From assembly GCA_047967505.1 (NCBI GenBank), contig CM106541.1: 64,000 nt of DNA, one strand, 5' to 3'. The notes beneath the pieces are model-generated. The model was not told where the DNA came from. It ran no database searches and worked only from the letters and a program-made list of their open reading frames with translations. A program made the translations under genes and the position numbers. Positions 43,810 through 55,319 of the stretch are shown in pieces (within the stretch, counting starts at the first letter, position 1; the number at the start of each line of letters is the position of its first letter). The stretch comes from Dipteris shenzhenensis. Lineage: Eukaryota; Polypodiophyta; Polypodiopsida; Gleicheniales.

Positions 43810-44219
43810 TGAGGAAGTCAAAGGCCATTTGCATTCCAACAGGGGTGAAGCCTAGCTTCAAATTTTTCCTTAAAGCAAAGCAAGAACAGTTTGAAGCCAT
43901 GGAACTATGGATGCAAGACACATGAGGCACCCAATACAAAGCCAACCATCGTGAATACCATATTGAAAGCCTGAATAAGGATTTATATGATGACTTTATT
44001 TCTATCTATAGAAGGATATATCAGACAAAATCAGTCCTAGCTCGTGCATATGTTGCGGCCCAACATGGCATTGAGGAGGATTGGGACAATTTTGCCCACC
44101 ATCGTGAAAGTAATCTAAGGAGCGGCAGCCAAGACAATACTTGCATGAAGCAAGAACATGCACTGCTAGCAACACCATTGGAAAATATGAAAAAGGAACC
44201 TCAATACTACTACTACTAA
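43810..44219 (+). pseudogene. Unrecognised coding relic, about 136 codons with one stop
   Basis: One frame from ATG 43810 reads MRKSKAICIPTGVKPSFKFF, then LKAKQEQFEAMELWMQDT, a single TGA, then GTQYKANHREYHIESLNKDL, SIYRRIYQTKSVLARAYVAA and QHGIEEDWDNFAHHR, ending at TAA. The composition is charged, helical and protein-like. It is preceded by a Lys/Arg/Ser-Pro-rich stretch (43690-43800). I do not recognise a family. It could be a gag-like protein of the element bracketed by the 0.75-kb repeats. Confidence 0.4.
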
Positions 44220-44640
44220 TATTGTACTTTGTTATAGGACTGCTAGGTACTACTATAGTACTCTCTTAGAGTACTATTAATGCAAGATAGTACTAAGATG
44301 TTGCTAAGTACTAAAATAGTATTCTCTTATAGTACTAAGATATATGTCTCTCTTATAGTACTAATATATTAGTACTCTAAGATAGCAATCTCTTACAATA
44401 CTCACATAGGGATTTTATTACAATACAAAGATAGTACTAATATATTACAGTACTACAAACTATTATTGTAGTACTAAGATAGCACATAGTACTCTGTTAC
44501 ATAACTACAAACATAGTACTGTTACACTACTAAGTAGTACCACTATTAGTACTAAGATAGTACTCTCTTACAATACTACAAACATAGTATTGATATATAG
44601 ATTGTAATGATACATAGATTAGCATAATATTTACTGTCTT
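44200..44640. repeat. AGTACT-rich degenerate microsatellite
   Basis: Repeated TAGTACTA, TACTAAGATAGTACT and CTCTTA(C/T)A(A/G)TACTA words; the core AGTACT is itself a palindrome. Confidence 0.8.
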
Positions 44641-45099
44641 GTGCTATATGTTGGTGTTTTTATAGGTGCAAGCCCATGCTCTAAAAAGAAATACTCAGAG
44701 AAGTTTAAGAAAGGAGTCTCCAGATGATTGTGTTGCCTAGCACAGATCAGCACATGCTTCTTATGCTAAAGATAGAAATGAGGTCTCAGAGAAAAGTCTG
44801 TTGGAAGACAACCCCATGGAATATGGTGCCAAAGGGGATGACGAAGAGGACAGCAAGGATGAGCTCCTACAGAGAGTAAGAAAGTAGAAAACAATCGTAA
44901 AAGGGGAGGTAAGTGTTATAGAGGATGAAGGTATCGTTGTTGTTGTTAAGCAGGATATAGAACACAAAAAAAGGTCTGTTATGCGATCATTATACAAAAG
45001 AAAAAATGCAAAATGGTGAGTTATAATGGTTTTTATTTTTATTTTAAAAGAGTATTATTATGAGTTTTTTGTATAGCTATTTTTATGTGATTTTCTTTC

Positions 45100-45600
45100 T
45101 CTGTCTGATTTCACAGTAGACAATGACAATGATGAAAGTGATGATAACCTAAAAGATGTGAGTGAGGAGGCGATGGATGTGATCATTGAAGGCATAGAAA
45201 GCAGTAACAAGAAAAAATTGAGTTAGGAAGCGACGGATGTCCACAGTGAAGATACAGAAAGTAGTGACAAGCAGAAGCTAAGTGAGGAAGTGATGGATGT
45301 CCCAAAAAGCAGTGACATGCAAAAGCTGAGTGAGGAGGCGATAAATGTGACAAGCAGTGTCAAGCTCATGCAGGCTACAAAAATAATAACAAATATTTTC
45401 TCTGAACCGAGTTGTGGAAGTGGTTAAGATGACATGCACGACGACATTGTCCTATGTAGCTTTCTCCTTGGTGGCCACTTGAAGAAAAGGAAATTAATTG
45501 TCCACCACACGACTTCTAAGCCTCTTAATGTTGAGGCTAACCAGCTCCCAATGTTAGGACTAGGAGCTCTTTGAATGGAATTTTGAACCTAGTATGATAG
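45100..45600 (+). pseudogene. Acidic repetitive coding relic
   Basis: A frame with three diverged repeats of an acidic unit (VSEEAMDV, LSEEVMDV, LSEEAINV, each joined by SSN/DKQKL) followed by FSEPSCGSG and a segment LLGGHLKKRKLIVHHTTSKP. Stops interrupt it. It is not assigned to a family; it may belong with the relic at 43810 as parts of one multi-exon gene. Confidence 0.3.
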
Positions 45601-45840
45601 CTAAGTTTAAAAGCTTTAAATGCCAATAAATTTTGGAAATATTATTTCTACATTTCATCCTTCTTGTATTTCTCCATTCATCCATGTATGATGGATTTGT
45701 AAACTTTTCATTTTTGCTTCTAGGTGGCGAAGAGGTTGTGATGAGATAAATAATATTTGATATGAATGGTTTTTTGATAAAGTGACAGTGGATGCAAGCT
45801 CCAAAAATGGCTAGGGCTGGAGACATTTGAAGAATAGGCA

Positions 45841-46480
45841 ACCATATAATCTCTTTACGGGCCTACATTGTTTGATTTCTTAAAAGTGGTGGCGAATTAC
45901 TTTGACATAGCTACTTGGAGCAGTATGAAAAAGAGAAACGTAGATCCCCTAGTTTCATTGATAGAATGGGAATTGGAAAAACAAGCTGCAATGGACTTCA
46001 ACTTCAAGTTTAATTTTTCCCTAGAAGAATTTTGCACTTCTGAAGAGCATCGGCATCATGACCAAATGAGTTGTGTATGCTTAAGCCTTTTACTGCATTG
46101 GATGAGCATGGTATTCACTAAGATCCCAATCAAACTATATTGGTTGATGATACAATTCTTAAAGGAATTTTAAATCCACCTAGTAGTTGCATCATTCCTT
46201 CGACCTATGAAGGTGATCCCAATGACAAAGAGTTATCTAATGTCTTCCTCTCATACTTGCTGAAGCTAGCACGTTTCGAAGAAAGTGTTCCTGTATTTGC
46301 AAGGAGTTTTCCTTATGAATCACTGATGGCAACACTCTCTATTTGGTGTGTGTGCAAATCAAATTGTATTTTGGTTTCAGCTTTCTTTGATTCTCATATT
46401 GCCTTTCTCACTAATGACAGGAGACCTATTCATATGCATATACAAAGCTTTTCTTTCATTGAGATTTGGGATTTCTAGTC
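45841..46480 (+). pseudogene. Unrecognised coding relic in two frames
   Basis: Frame 45868-46173 contains NYFDIATWSSMKKRNVDPLV and SLIEWELEKQAAMDFNFKFN; frame 46140-46478 contains DDTILKGILNPPSSCIIPST and DPNDKELSNVFLSYLLKLAR, then FEESVPVFARSFPYESLMAT. Protein-like composition, with a frameshift between the two. No family is recognised. Confidence 0.3.
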
Positions 46481-46798
46481 TTATTGTAAGTTGCCATGAG
46501 TTTTTTGGATATACGAGAGTCTACACAATTTAATACTTAGTTTGGATAAGAAAACCTACATAGGAACTTTATGAGATCATTGTGATATGTTTATAGGAAA
46601 AAATACATATGGAATAATTAATGATGATTCACTAGTTCATTATACTTGTATATAGAAGAGTTGTTTGTCATAATGTGACTCGAATTTTATTTGCCATAAT
46701 CACCTACATTGAATAAGAAAAATCTTATGGAAATGACGTGTTTAAATACTTTGACTCTATTTTTCATACCTCTCTACATATCTTTCTATAAAAAACAC

Positions 46799-47529
46799 AA
46801 ATTAAAAATGCCATTTTGTTAAATGCACGTAATAAGCCATGTTTTTCCACATGACCCCCCACAAAACTTGACTATTTGTTCTGGAAATCAAATTCAATGG
46901 GATTACTTGTTACACTTGGGTTTCTTTTGATGGTTAAGTGGAATGAAGAATGTGAGCTTGTGCAATGAATAATGTGCACTTGCCATCATTTAAATTTTAT
47001 GATATGTTTTTTGAGACATGAACGAGAATGGGTTCTAAAATTTGAAGGAAATAAATCATTACTAATTGACTCAAGCTTGTGCCTGGAAATGAAATTAGAT
47101 GCACTTGTCATAATGACTAAATTCAAACTACGTGAGAGTTGGCATGGACTATATTGAAATCATTTCTATAATATCTAACTATGAGTAGAAAACCACAAAG
47201 ATGCCAATATATGGTCCGCTGCTCAACTTTTATTCAAATTCCCAATTAGTTAGTCTCCCTAGAACCTCTCCTCCCTCAAACCCAAAATTTAAACTAATAT
47301 AAGTTAAAAGGTGTCCAAGAAAGAATTAGTCTCCCTCCCTAAGGTAGATCCAATCCCCTCACCACCTCTCTCACCCCCCTCGCTGTCTCTTTGATTCTCA
47401 ACCTTTGCCATGCACCTCTCAGCTTCTCCCTACTTGTGACTCACAAGCACAATCTCCACCCCCTTCCTCTCTCAAGGCTTCTACTCACTCTGCTCTAACC
47501 CTCCCTCCTCTTGCTACGACTATCCCTTC
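46799..47529 (+). repeat. 0.75-kb direct repeat, copy 2
   Basis: Collinear with 41191-41940 in the same orientation; the two copies bracket about 4.86 kb. Confidence 0.85.
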
Positions 47530-48186
47530 ATCTCTTGAGCCTTTTGCTTTAATTTAGTTTATTAAGCTAAGTACCAAGTGCACTTAGCATTAATGTGGAT
47601 TTATGCCAATTTCGAAGTTGTATATTAAAATAGTCTTTTGGCATGTGAATTTCGTTCACATTTAAAAACAATTGTGGCTTTGGAATCATGCTCATTAGAC
47701 ACGTGTATCTAAAGTTATAGATTTTAGAGCAAAGTTGAGAAATTATGTCAACATTATGGCTGAACCCTAAAAGCATTACAGATTTTAGAGCAAAGTTGAG
47801 CAATTATGTTAACATTATGTCTGAACTCTAAAAGCATTATGCAAATACATTCATAACCACCTATGACTAGAACACACATACTATATACTCAATAACTATG
47901 CCAATAAGTGTGTAACCATAGAGTCCTTCAAGCCCACACCTTATCTTGGACCGATAATTTGGGAGAGAGACACTACGAGCCATAGGACAAATACAACTGT
48001 GTAATCTACAAAATGTACAACTACCATTAAAATTAGAATATTTGTACATAACCCTAGAAGGGTCATAACATGCACTATAGGTATTAACTATAATGAGATG
48101 CCACAAAGGAGTTTACATCACACGATAGCAAAAGCCACGTTATGCTTATGTTGTAGAAACTTGAGAGAAGTCTAGGAGAGAGCACG
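47530..48186. other. Spacer 3' of the receptor kinase
   Basis: A 58-60-bp unit (ATTTTAGAGCAAAGTTGAG, AATTATGT, AACATTATG, CCCTAAAAGCATTA) is tandemly duplicated at about 47723-47840. Nothing else is recognised. Confidence 0.5.
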
Positions 48187-51100
48187 TCAAGATTTAGTGG
48201 AAGACAGTAGCATTTTCATGACTTGCTGCATGGTCGGCCTGCGTCTTGGATTCTCTTGCGTGCATTGGAGCGCTATACTCAATAGCTCCTTGATGTGATC
48301 CATATGCTCCCTGCACTCTTCACGCAGCTTCTCATCCATAATATTCAGTGTATCGTCGCCGTCAAACATCGATTGAACCCATTGCACTAAGGTCTTGCCT
48401 TCCTCGCCGCCCACCTTGTCCGATGGCCTCCGTCCACACACTAGCTCCATCACAAGGATCCCGTAGCTGTATACGTCACATTTCCTTGAAATATGTCCAT
48501 AGCTCGCCAATTCTGCAACAAAAGTTACAAAAATAACCGGGGGATCGGCTCACAAAAGAAAATTGACATTAAAGCAGTGGGACTGGGTATTACCGGGTGC
48601 CATGTATCCAAGGGTGCCTTGCATGTTTTGAGTATAACTAGATGTTGCGGTGGCTGCCAACACTTTGGCGAGACCAAAGTCGGTAATGCGAACGTCCATG
48701 TCCGAATCGAACAAGGTGTTTTGAGGCTTTAGATCGCAATGAATCACAGGTGTAGGACAATCATGGTGCAAATAGAGCAACCCCTGCGCAATGCCCATTG
48801 CGGTTCGGAATCGAATCTCCCACGAGAGTCTGCATGTGCCGCGATCTTGCGGATGTAAATGGTCATATAAACTCCCGTTCGGCATGTACTCTAGTATCAA
48901 AATATTGGTGTCCATCTGATCGGAGCAGTAACCCAAAATCCTAATCAAATTCCGATGCCTGATCGGCCCCACGGAATGCAACTCTGTGATGAAAGAACGA
49001 ACAGCGATGTTGTCAAGCGTGAATCTCTTGAAAGCTAATATTTTACCATCCGTCATCATGCCTTTGTACACACTTCCTGTGACCCCAGTACCAATAATAT
49101 TTTCCTCACTGAAATTGTTCGTTGCTTGCTGAATGTCTTCCAGTTTTATTCTCAGAAATGGGCTAGTGAAATCCCCTAAATTGTCTTTTCTCAAATCTGC
49201 TGAGCGTTTTTTTCTATAAATTGCGAAATAGTAATACCCAATCCCTGAGATAAGCAGAATTGCAGCCGACGCTGCAACTGCCAACCCGATCTTTCCTAGC
49301 TTTGTCAAGGCGTGGGACGACGATTCTTCTGAACATGTTTTATTAACAAAATGGCCACAGAGTCTCGAATTTCCGAGAAAGGATGTGGACGTCAACTTGC
49401 CGAAGACCCCTCCGCTAGGCACGGTACCTTCTAGATTATTGTATGAAAGATTGAGAAACAGCAAAGTGTTTATGTCAGCCAACGAGGAGGGAATTGTACC
49501 GGAGAAAGCATTGTAAGACAAATCTAGCTGCTGAAGGTACTTCAGGCTTCCCAATTCTTTTGGGATGTTCCCAACGAAGGAATTATGAGACAGATTTAGC
49601 ACTAGGAGACTCAGCCGAAAATTTCCAAGAAGCGGAGGAATAGTTCCATCTAAGTTGTTCAGGGAGAGGTTCAGGAAAAGAAGATCAACGCAAGATGCAA
49701 GGTCAGCGGGGACTGAACCGGAAAATTTGTTCTGGGAAAGATCCAAAGTCTGAAGGTGGATCATACCGCCAAAAACTTGAGGTATAAGACCAGAAAACTT
49801 GTTATTAGAGAGATCCAAAGAGTTGAACATTAGCATGCTAGCGACTATTGATCCCTGGATTTCGCCAGTAAGCAGATTGTTGCTGAGAGTGAGCCCCTCC
49901 AGTTTCGTGCAGTTGGAGAGTCCGGGCGGTAGGGATCCTGTGAGCCTATTGCCCTGTGCCTCGAAACTTCCCAAGTTTGCTAAGTGGCCAACAGATGAAG
50001 GAATGGGACCCTGAAAACGATTGTAACGTAGGGAAAGGCCCATTAATGCACTACAATTGAACAAATCGTCAGGCAAATTTCCGGAGAAAAAGTTGTTCTC
50101 AAACGTTGCAACTTGTAGTGGAGCCAGCAGACCCAGCTGCTGCGGAAGACTGCCCGTGAATCGGTTGTTGTTAAGGAACATTTTTTGCATCAACGTAAGG
50201 TTCCCGATCTGAGGTGGAACGCTTCCGCTGAGTTCGTTATGTTGCAAGTCCAATTGGCTGATTTGCTGGGATCGGAACAAGGCTTCGGGAATGGTACCTG
50301 GAAACACATCCTAAACGGTGTTTAGAGAGAGAGGCTCAAGATGTCCATGCAAGGAGAGAATCACATAAGAACGAACGTACCTGAAACATTATTGTAGCCC
50401 ATTATTAGAAACGTGAGGCTGGAACAGTTTCCTAAAGATGCAGGGATAGAGCCCGTCAACACGTTGTATTCCAGCACCAGGACATTCAACTTTGGCAGCT
50501 GTGACCCAAGGTCGGGAGGCATGTCTCCTGTAGAAGGATTGCTGCTCAAATCCAATATAGACAACTCGCTGCAATTTAAGAGGATGTGGAGGATTTTTCC
50601 AGTGAAACTGTTGGATCCCAGCGATAAGTACTGAAGTTTGGAGAGATAGCCGATCTCTGGGGGGAGGTCACCGCTGCCATTGTTTTGGAACACGGACAGA
50701 AATTGGAGATTCCTGCAAAGGCCCCACGAAGGCGGTATTCCGCCAGAGAAATTATTGTTGGGAAGACTGAGGAAATTCAGCATGGAGCAATTGCCTAAGC
50801 CGGGGGGGATGGGTCCTTCAAAGTGGTTTACACCGATATCGAATTGAGTCAAGCTGGTGAGATTTCCGATGCCGGTGGAAAGTAAGGGGCCGGTGAAGAG
50901 GTTATGGGATACGTTAAAGGTTTGCAAGGAGGAGCAGTGGGAGAGCTCGGGAGGAAGGGGGCCGGAGAAAGAGTTATTAGAGAGGCTGAGAAAGGAGAGT
51001 TGAGGAAGGCAAGACGGAGGGAGGGTGAAGGGGCCAGAGAGGTGGTTATTGTCGAGGGAGAGAAATCGAAGAGAAGAGAGGTTGGCAATGGAGGAAAGAG

Positions 51101-51554
51101 GAAGTGTGCCGGAGAGGGAGTTCTGGCTGAGGTCAAGGAAAGTGAGGGAGGGAGGGAGGGAAGAGGGAAGAGAGGAGGAGAGGTAGTTGATGGAGAGGTC
51201 AAGGGAGGAGAGGTTGTGAAGGAGGGAGAGGTCGGGGGAGATGGAGCCTTCCAAGGATTTGTTGCTAAGGATGATGGAGATGAGGTGGTGTTTCTTGTTG
51301 CAATGCAAGCCTGCCCAACTGCAAGGGTTGCTGCTGTCGTTGGATACGTCCCAAGAGGCGAGGGAGTGAAGAGGGTCGCTGATGATGGCTCGCTTGAACG
51401 CCCCTAGCGCCTCATGCACCACTGAGGTGGTGCTGGTGCTGCTACTACGTATACTAGACGAGCCTTCTATCCCCCATACTAAAACTAGAAGAACAACACA
51501 ACACACAAAACGATTCATCGCAACAACGCGCCTGCTGCTCCTACTGCAGATCAT
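48187..51554 (-). CDS. LRR receptor-like kinase, non-RD type, three exons
   Basis: Exons (complement) 51554-50381, 50297-48594 and 48512-48187 join to 3204 nt, 1067 residues, with no internal stop. Introns (83 and 81 bp) have GT-AG ends. Met13 (51518) is an alternative start directly before the signal peptide (FVCCVVLLVLVWGIEG). An LRR N-cap with the SNPCSWAGLHC motif and about twenty LxxLxLxxNxLxGxIP repeats fill residues 85-690. One transmembrane helix lies near 728-752. The kinase has GTGVTGSVYKG (794), Lys815, HCDLKPQN with Asp913, DFG at 931 and APE split by intron 2. Cys in place of the HRD arginine makes it a non-RD kinase, as in the FLS2/EFR group of pattern-recognition receptors. The plasma membrane is the expected site; a role in immunity is inference and the ligand is unknown. 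It appears to be the only intact host gene here. Confidence 0.93.
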
Positions 51555-52450
51555 CTCACTCCCCCTCTCTCAATTTCGATCTATCAATGAATACACCTTG
51601 AGGTGCATGTAAGGATTTAAAAAGTACGCAATATCCAAGTTCCAACGATTCTACGGACGAATACATAGGGCATACCGAACCCAAATCAAACCGGTGTTGC
51701 TCTTTCAAATTTCTTCTTACAACGCAAGAAAACCGGTCGTCGCTGGGGTCCCTACTTGCCGTGCGCATCTAAGAAAAATCAGACTGGTCCGGAGTCTGGA
51801 CTAAGCGCATCTAAGAAAAATGAGACTAGTCCGGAGTCCGGACTTCGCTGGGGTCCGTAGTCGCATTCATGAATAGTAAATGTGAACCCATTTAGGTAAA
51901 TGTGGAGAAGAGAGTCGAGAGTCGAGACAGCTAGAGAGTTCAAAGACGCTCATGTTGGAGAATATTCCAACCCCGTTTGCCTCCGCCACGTCTCCATTTC
52001 TTATTTATTTCCAACCCTTAACTACGTAATAATAAACAAAGATTCCGCTTTCAATTTTTGGCCTGTCCTGGAAGGATAGGTCTTAGTAATGAAATTGGGC
52101 TTAGTTTCACTCGAGTCCTGCATAATTTCCTCACAACATCTCCAGTTTCACTCGAGTTTCCGCCCTCTTTTTCCACATGACAGGCCCATTTAATTAATTC
52201 ACCTTGTTGACATTTGAAAAACGTTGCCTCTTCTCCTTTCCTTTTCGTCCCCATTTTTATCTCCTATATCTTGTCCATGCAACATTGACAAATCCCATGC
52301 ATGGAGTATCTATTACCAGGGCGAAGCTGCATAGAGCTAGATTTTCGTGCCAATCTAATCATGTATGCTGGCATCTAAGAAAAATCAGACCGGGTCTAGA
52401 GTCAGACTTCGTTGGGGTCGGTAGTATTTCGTACTTCCCATGCAATGATA
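51555..52450. promoter_or_regulatory. Upstream region of the receptor kinase with repeated motif
   Basis: GCATCTAAGAAAAATCAGAC occurs at 51765, again with one change at 51807, and at 52371. The first two are followed by a GGTCCGGAGTCTGGACT-type palindromic sequence and a CTTCGCTGGGGTC word; the third is diverged. The two nearest copies lie about 210-270 bp upstream of the start codon. No other promoter element is certain. Confidence 0.5.
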
Positions 52451-54100
52451 AGTGGGTCTGAGAAAATTCATGATTCCATTGAATCTACTTCGCTTCACAC
52501 ATTCACACCGAATCTATGAACGTTTGGCCCCCTCATCTTCATTTTCTTCTTTCTCGTCTCCATCTTCCTCCTCTTTTACACCATCTTTCTCTTTGTCTCC
52601 AATCTCCATCCTCTTTTTCACCATCTTCTTCCTTGTCTCCAATCTTCTTTTTCACCATCTTCCTCTTTTTCACAATCTTCCTCCTTGTCTCCAATCTCCA
52701 TCCTTATCTCTCATCTACATCTTTGTCTTTATTATCATAATTATCATACTACACATTGAAACAAAATCGAAAGTCCCGTGGAATGCTCTCATCTACATCT
52801 TTATCTTTGTAATCATAATTATCATATTCCACATTGGGAAAAAATCGATCTTTGAATCTAGAAAGGTTCCGTGGAATGCTCTCATGTTTTCCCATCATAG
52901 GCCCCCTCTTCTATGTTTTTTCTACATTTTTTCAAATGAGTCTCCATCTTCCTTTTGGCGCCTACTACCCATGTCTCCATCTTCATATCTTTTATTAACA
53001 TTATTGTATGGTACTTTTCAAAAAATTTCAAACGAGTTGACATGTTCCTTTTTAAACAGTTGTATATTTCCTATCAAATCGATACCATCCTCTACTTTAT
53101 GATGATTTAAATGGTTGTATATTGTCCTATCCATAGGTTTTGTATATTTCCTGTCAAACGAATACCATCCTCTACTTTATGATGTTATTCATCTCCAACC
53201 TCCATTTTTATCATTATTATGTTGTTCTTCATATTAAACTTAATAATTACTCTTACTTTCATTAAAAGGAGGACCATACCCTCTTTTTCGCCATCTTCCT
53301 CCTTATCTCCAATCTCCATCCTTATCTCTCATCTACATCTTTATCTTTGTAATCATAATTATCATATTCCACATTGGAAAAAAATTGATCTTTGAATCTA
53401 GAAAGGTTCTGAATGCTCTCATGTTTTCCCATCATAGGCCCCCTCTTCTATGTTTTTTCTACATTTTTTCAAATGAGTTTCCATCTTCCTTTTGGCGCCT
53501 ACTACCCATGTCTCCATCTTCATCTCTTTTATTAACATTATTGTATGGTACTTTATGATGATTTTAAATGGTTGTATATTGTCCTATCCATAAGTTTTGT
53601 ATAATTCCTATCAAACGAATACCATCCTCTACTTTATGATGTTATTCATCTCCAACCTCCATTTTTGTCATTATTATGTGTTTTTTTCCCTTCAGCAATT
53701 TACTCTTGCTAATATTTTCTTTAGCATATTTATGTTTCTTTTCACCAATCTACTTTTACCATCATTCTCATTAGGATATTGATTATTTTATTCATTAATA
53801 TAAATTTACACTTATGGTGGTGGTTATTAATGGAACTCTCATGGATTTCACTGTATGATTTCCTATCAAGCCAACACCACCCTCTACTTTATGATGTTCT
53901 TCATCTCCAACCTCCATTATTGTCATTATTATTTGTGTTTTTTTTTTCATCAATTTACTTTACTAATATTTTCTTTAGCATATGTATGTTTTTGTTCATC
54001 AGTCTACTTTTACCATCATATTCATTAGCATATTGATCTTTTTATTCATCAATATAATTTTACACTTATGATGTTGTTTATTAATGGAATTCTCATGGGT
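52451..54100. repeat. TC-rich region with an approximately 540-bp tandem duplication
   Basis: CTCATCTACATCTTTATCTTT at 52788 recurs at 53328, with long collinear similarity (GATCTTTGAATCTAGAAAGG, CCCATCATAGGCCCCCTCTT, TTGGCGCCTACTACCCATGT). Shorter pieces (CTCTACTTTATGATGTT, ATCTCCAACCTCCATT) occur three times to 53910. Apparent Phe/Ser-rich frames are repeat-derived. Confidence 0.82.
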
Positions 54101-54429
54101 TTAACTACTTAAAAATCATATACATAGTATGTGCACTCAAAGAGTATTATTAAAATCCCATTTTCTCTAATTTTTTGACCTTGAAAACTATTAGAGCTAT
54201 ATATAGCTTTCCCTAACTCATTCAAAAACCATGTGTTATGTATGTGAAATATGTACAAAGATGGTAGAAGTCCACCAGCAATTGTTGAACCATTCCTTAA
54301 GCTCATGATGAACCTAATGGTGGATGGCATGCTCCAAATCCACAGATAGATAATGCAACCATTAATATGTGTGTATAGTATTGTTGAGGTAGTTGAATGT
54401 TTACCCATCATATCCATATAGTAATAACA

Positions 54430-54880
54430 AATATCTAAGCATAGACCAATGTCGAGCAAAAGTAATAAGGAATGGATGAATACCACTATTTGACAATTAA
54501 TAAGTAGTAGTGTACAGATGAGCCCCTGTCTAACAATCAATAAGTAACAAGGCATGGATGAAATCCACTGTTTGGCTAACAATAAGAAATAATTTCATGG
54601 AGATGAATACAAGTGTTTGGAAATCAATAAGCAATAATACATGGATGAATACCATAGTTTGACAATCAGTAAGTAGTAAGACATAGATGAATGCCAATAA
54701 TCAATAAGAACTAAGGCATGGAATGAATACCACTGTCTAGAAATCAATAAGTAATAAGGTGTGGATGAATACCACCTTCCAAAAATCAATGAAGCATAGA
54801 TGAATACAACTGTTCAACAATCAAAAAGTAATAAGAAATGAATGAATACAACTGTCTCACCAACAATCAATAACAAGGCA
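54430..54880. repeat. Minisatellite of about 40-45 bp (GATGAATACCACTGT / CAATCAATAAGTAATAAG)
   Basis: Ten or so diverged units containing CAATAAGTAATAAGGCATGG and ATGAATACCACTGTTTGACA. It is non-coding. Confidence 0.8.
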
Positions 54881-54904
54881 TGGACCACTGTAAAAGGACA
54901 TCAT

Positions 54905-55180
54905 CTCTTTCATGGATTGTGGCCACAGTTGTAAGCTATGACCAGATCATAGCCACAAAATTTCACAAGTTATGGCTATGCCATGACAACGTATTTCCAC
55001 ATGCTATGGCCTTGCCCTAATAACGTACTTTCATAAGTTATGGCCATGCCATCATAATGCACGTTTATAGGTTATGGACGCCCCATAAATAATAACCTAC
55101 TTTCACATGGTATGGCCACGCCATGTCATAGGTTCTCGAGATAGCATAACAATGTATTTTAGAGGTTATGGCCACGCCCA
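54905..55180. repeat. Minisatellite of about 40-50 bp (GGTTATGGCCACGCCATGA / AACGTACTTTCA)
   Basis: Six or so units of TTATGGC(C/T)A(C/T)GCCAT plus (A/C)AACGTA(C/T)TTTCACA. Each unit contains the imperfect palindrome ATGGCCATGCCAT. Confidence 0.8.
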
Positions 55181-55223
55181 TGCATGCCCTCTTTCCATCA
55201 TGCAAAATAAAAAATAGAGTGAC

Positions 55224-55311
55224 AGCCTGACATTGAGCAAGCATTTACAGAATCCTACATTCTTTGAATTAGAGTGACAGAAGTCTGTATCTGCTTGCTC
55301 AATGTCAGGCT
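55224..55311. other. 88-nt hairpin with perfect 20-bp stem
   Basis: AGCCTGACATTGAGCAAGCA (55224-55243) and its exact complement TGCTTGCTCAATGTCAGGCT (55292-55311). After two mismatches the stem resumes with TACAGA/TCTGTA, leaving a loop of about 30 nt. The shape resembles a small-RNA precursor, but no known miRNA was recognised and no expression evidence is possible from sequence. Confidence 0.6.
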
Positions 55312-55319
55312 ATTGAAGC

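Noticed and set aside
50904-51407. Plus-strand frame opposite the receptor kinase exon 1
   Set aside because: It is the antisense shadow of the LRR-coding exon; Gly/Glu/Lys-rich composition follows from the sense codons.
55271-55295. GTGACAGAAG within the hairpin, resembling the start of miR156
   Set aside because: Only about ten bases match, and they lie in the loop-proximal part rather than in the paired arm where a mature miRNA would sit.
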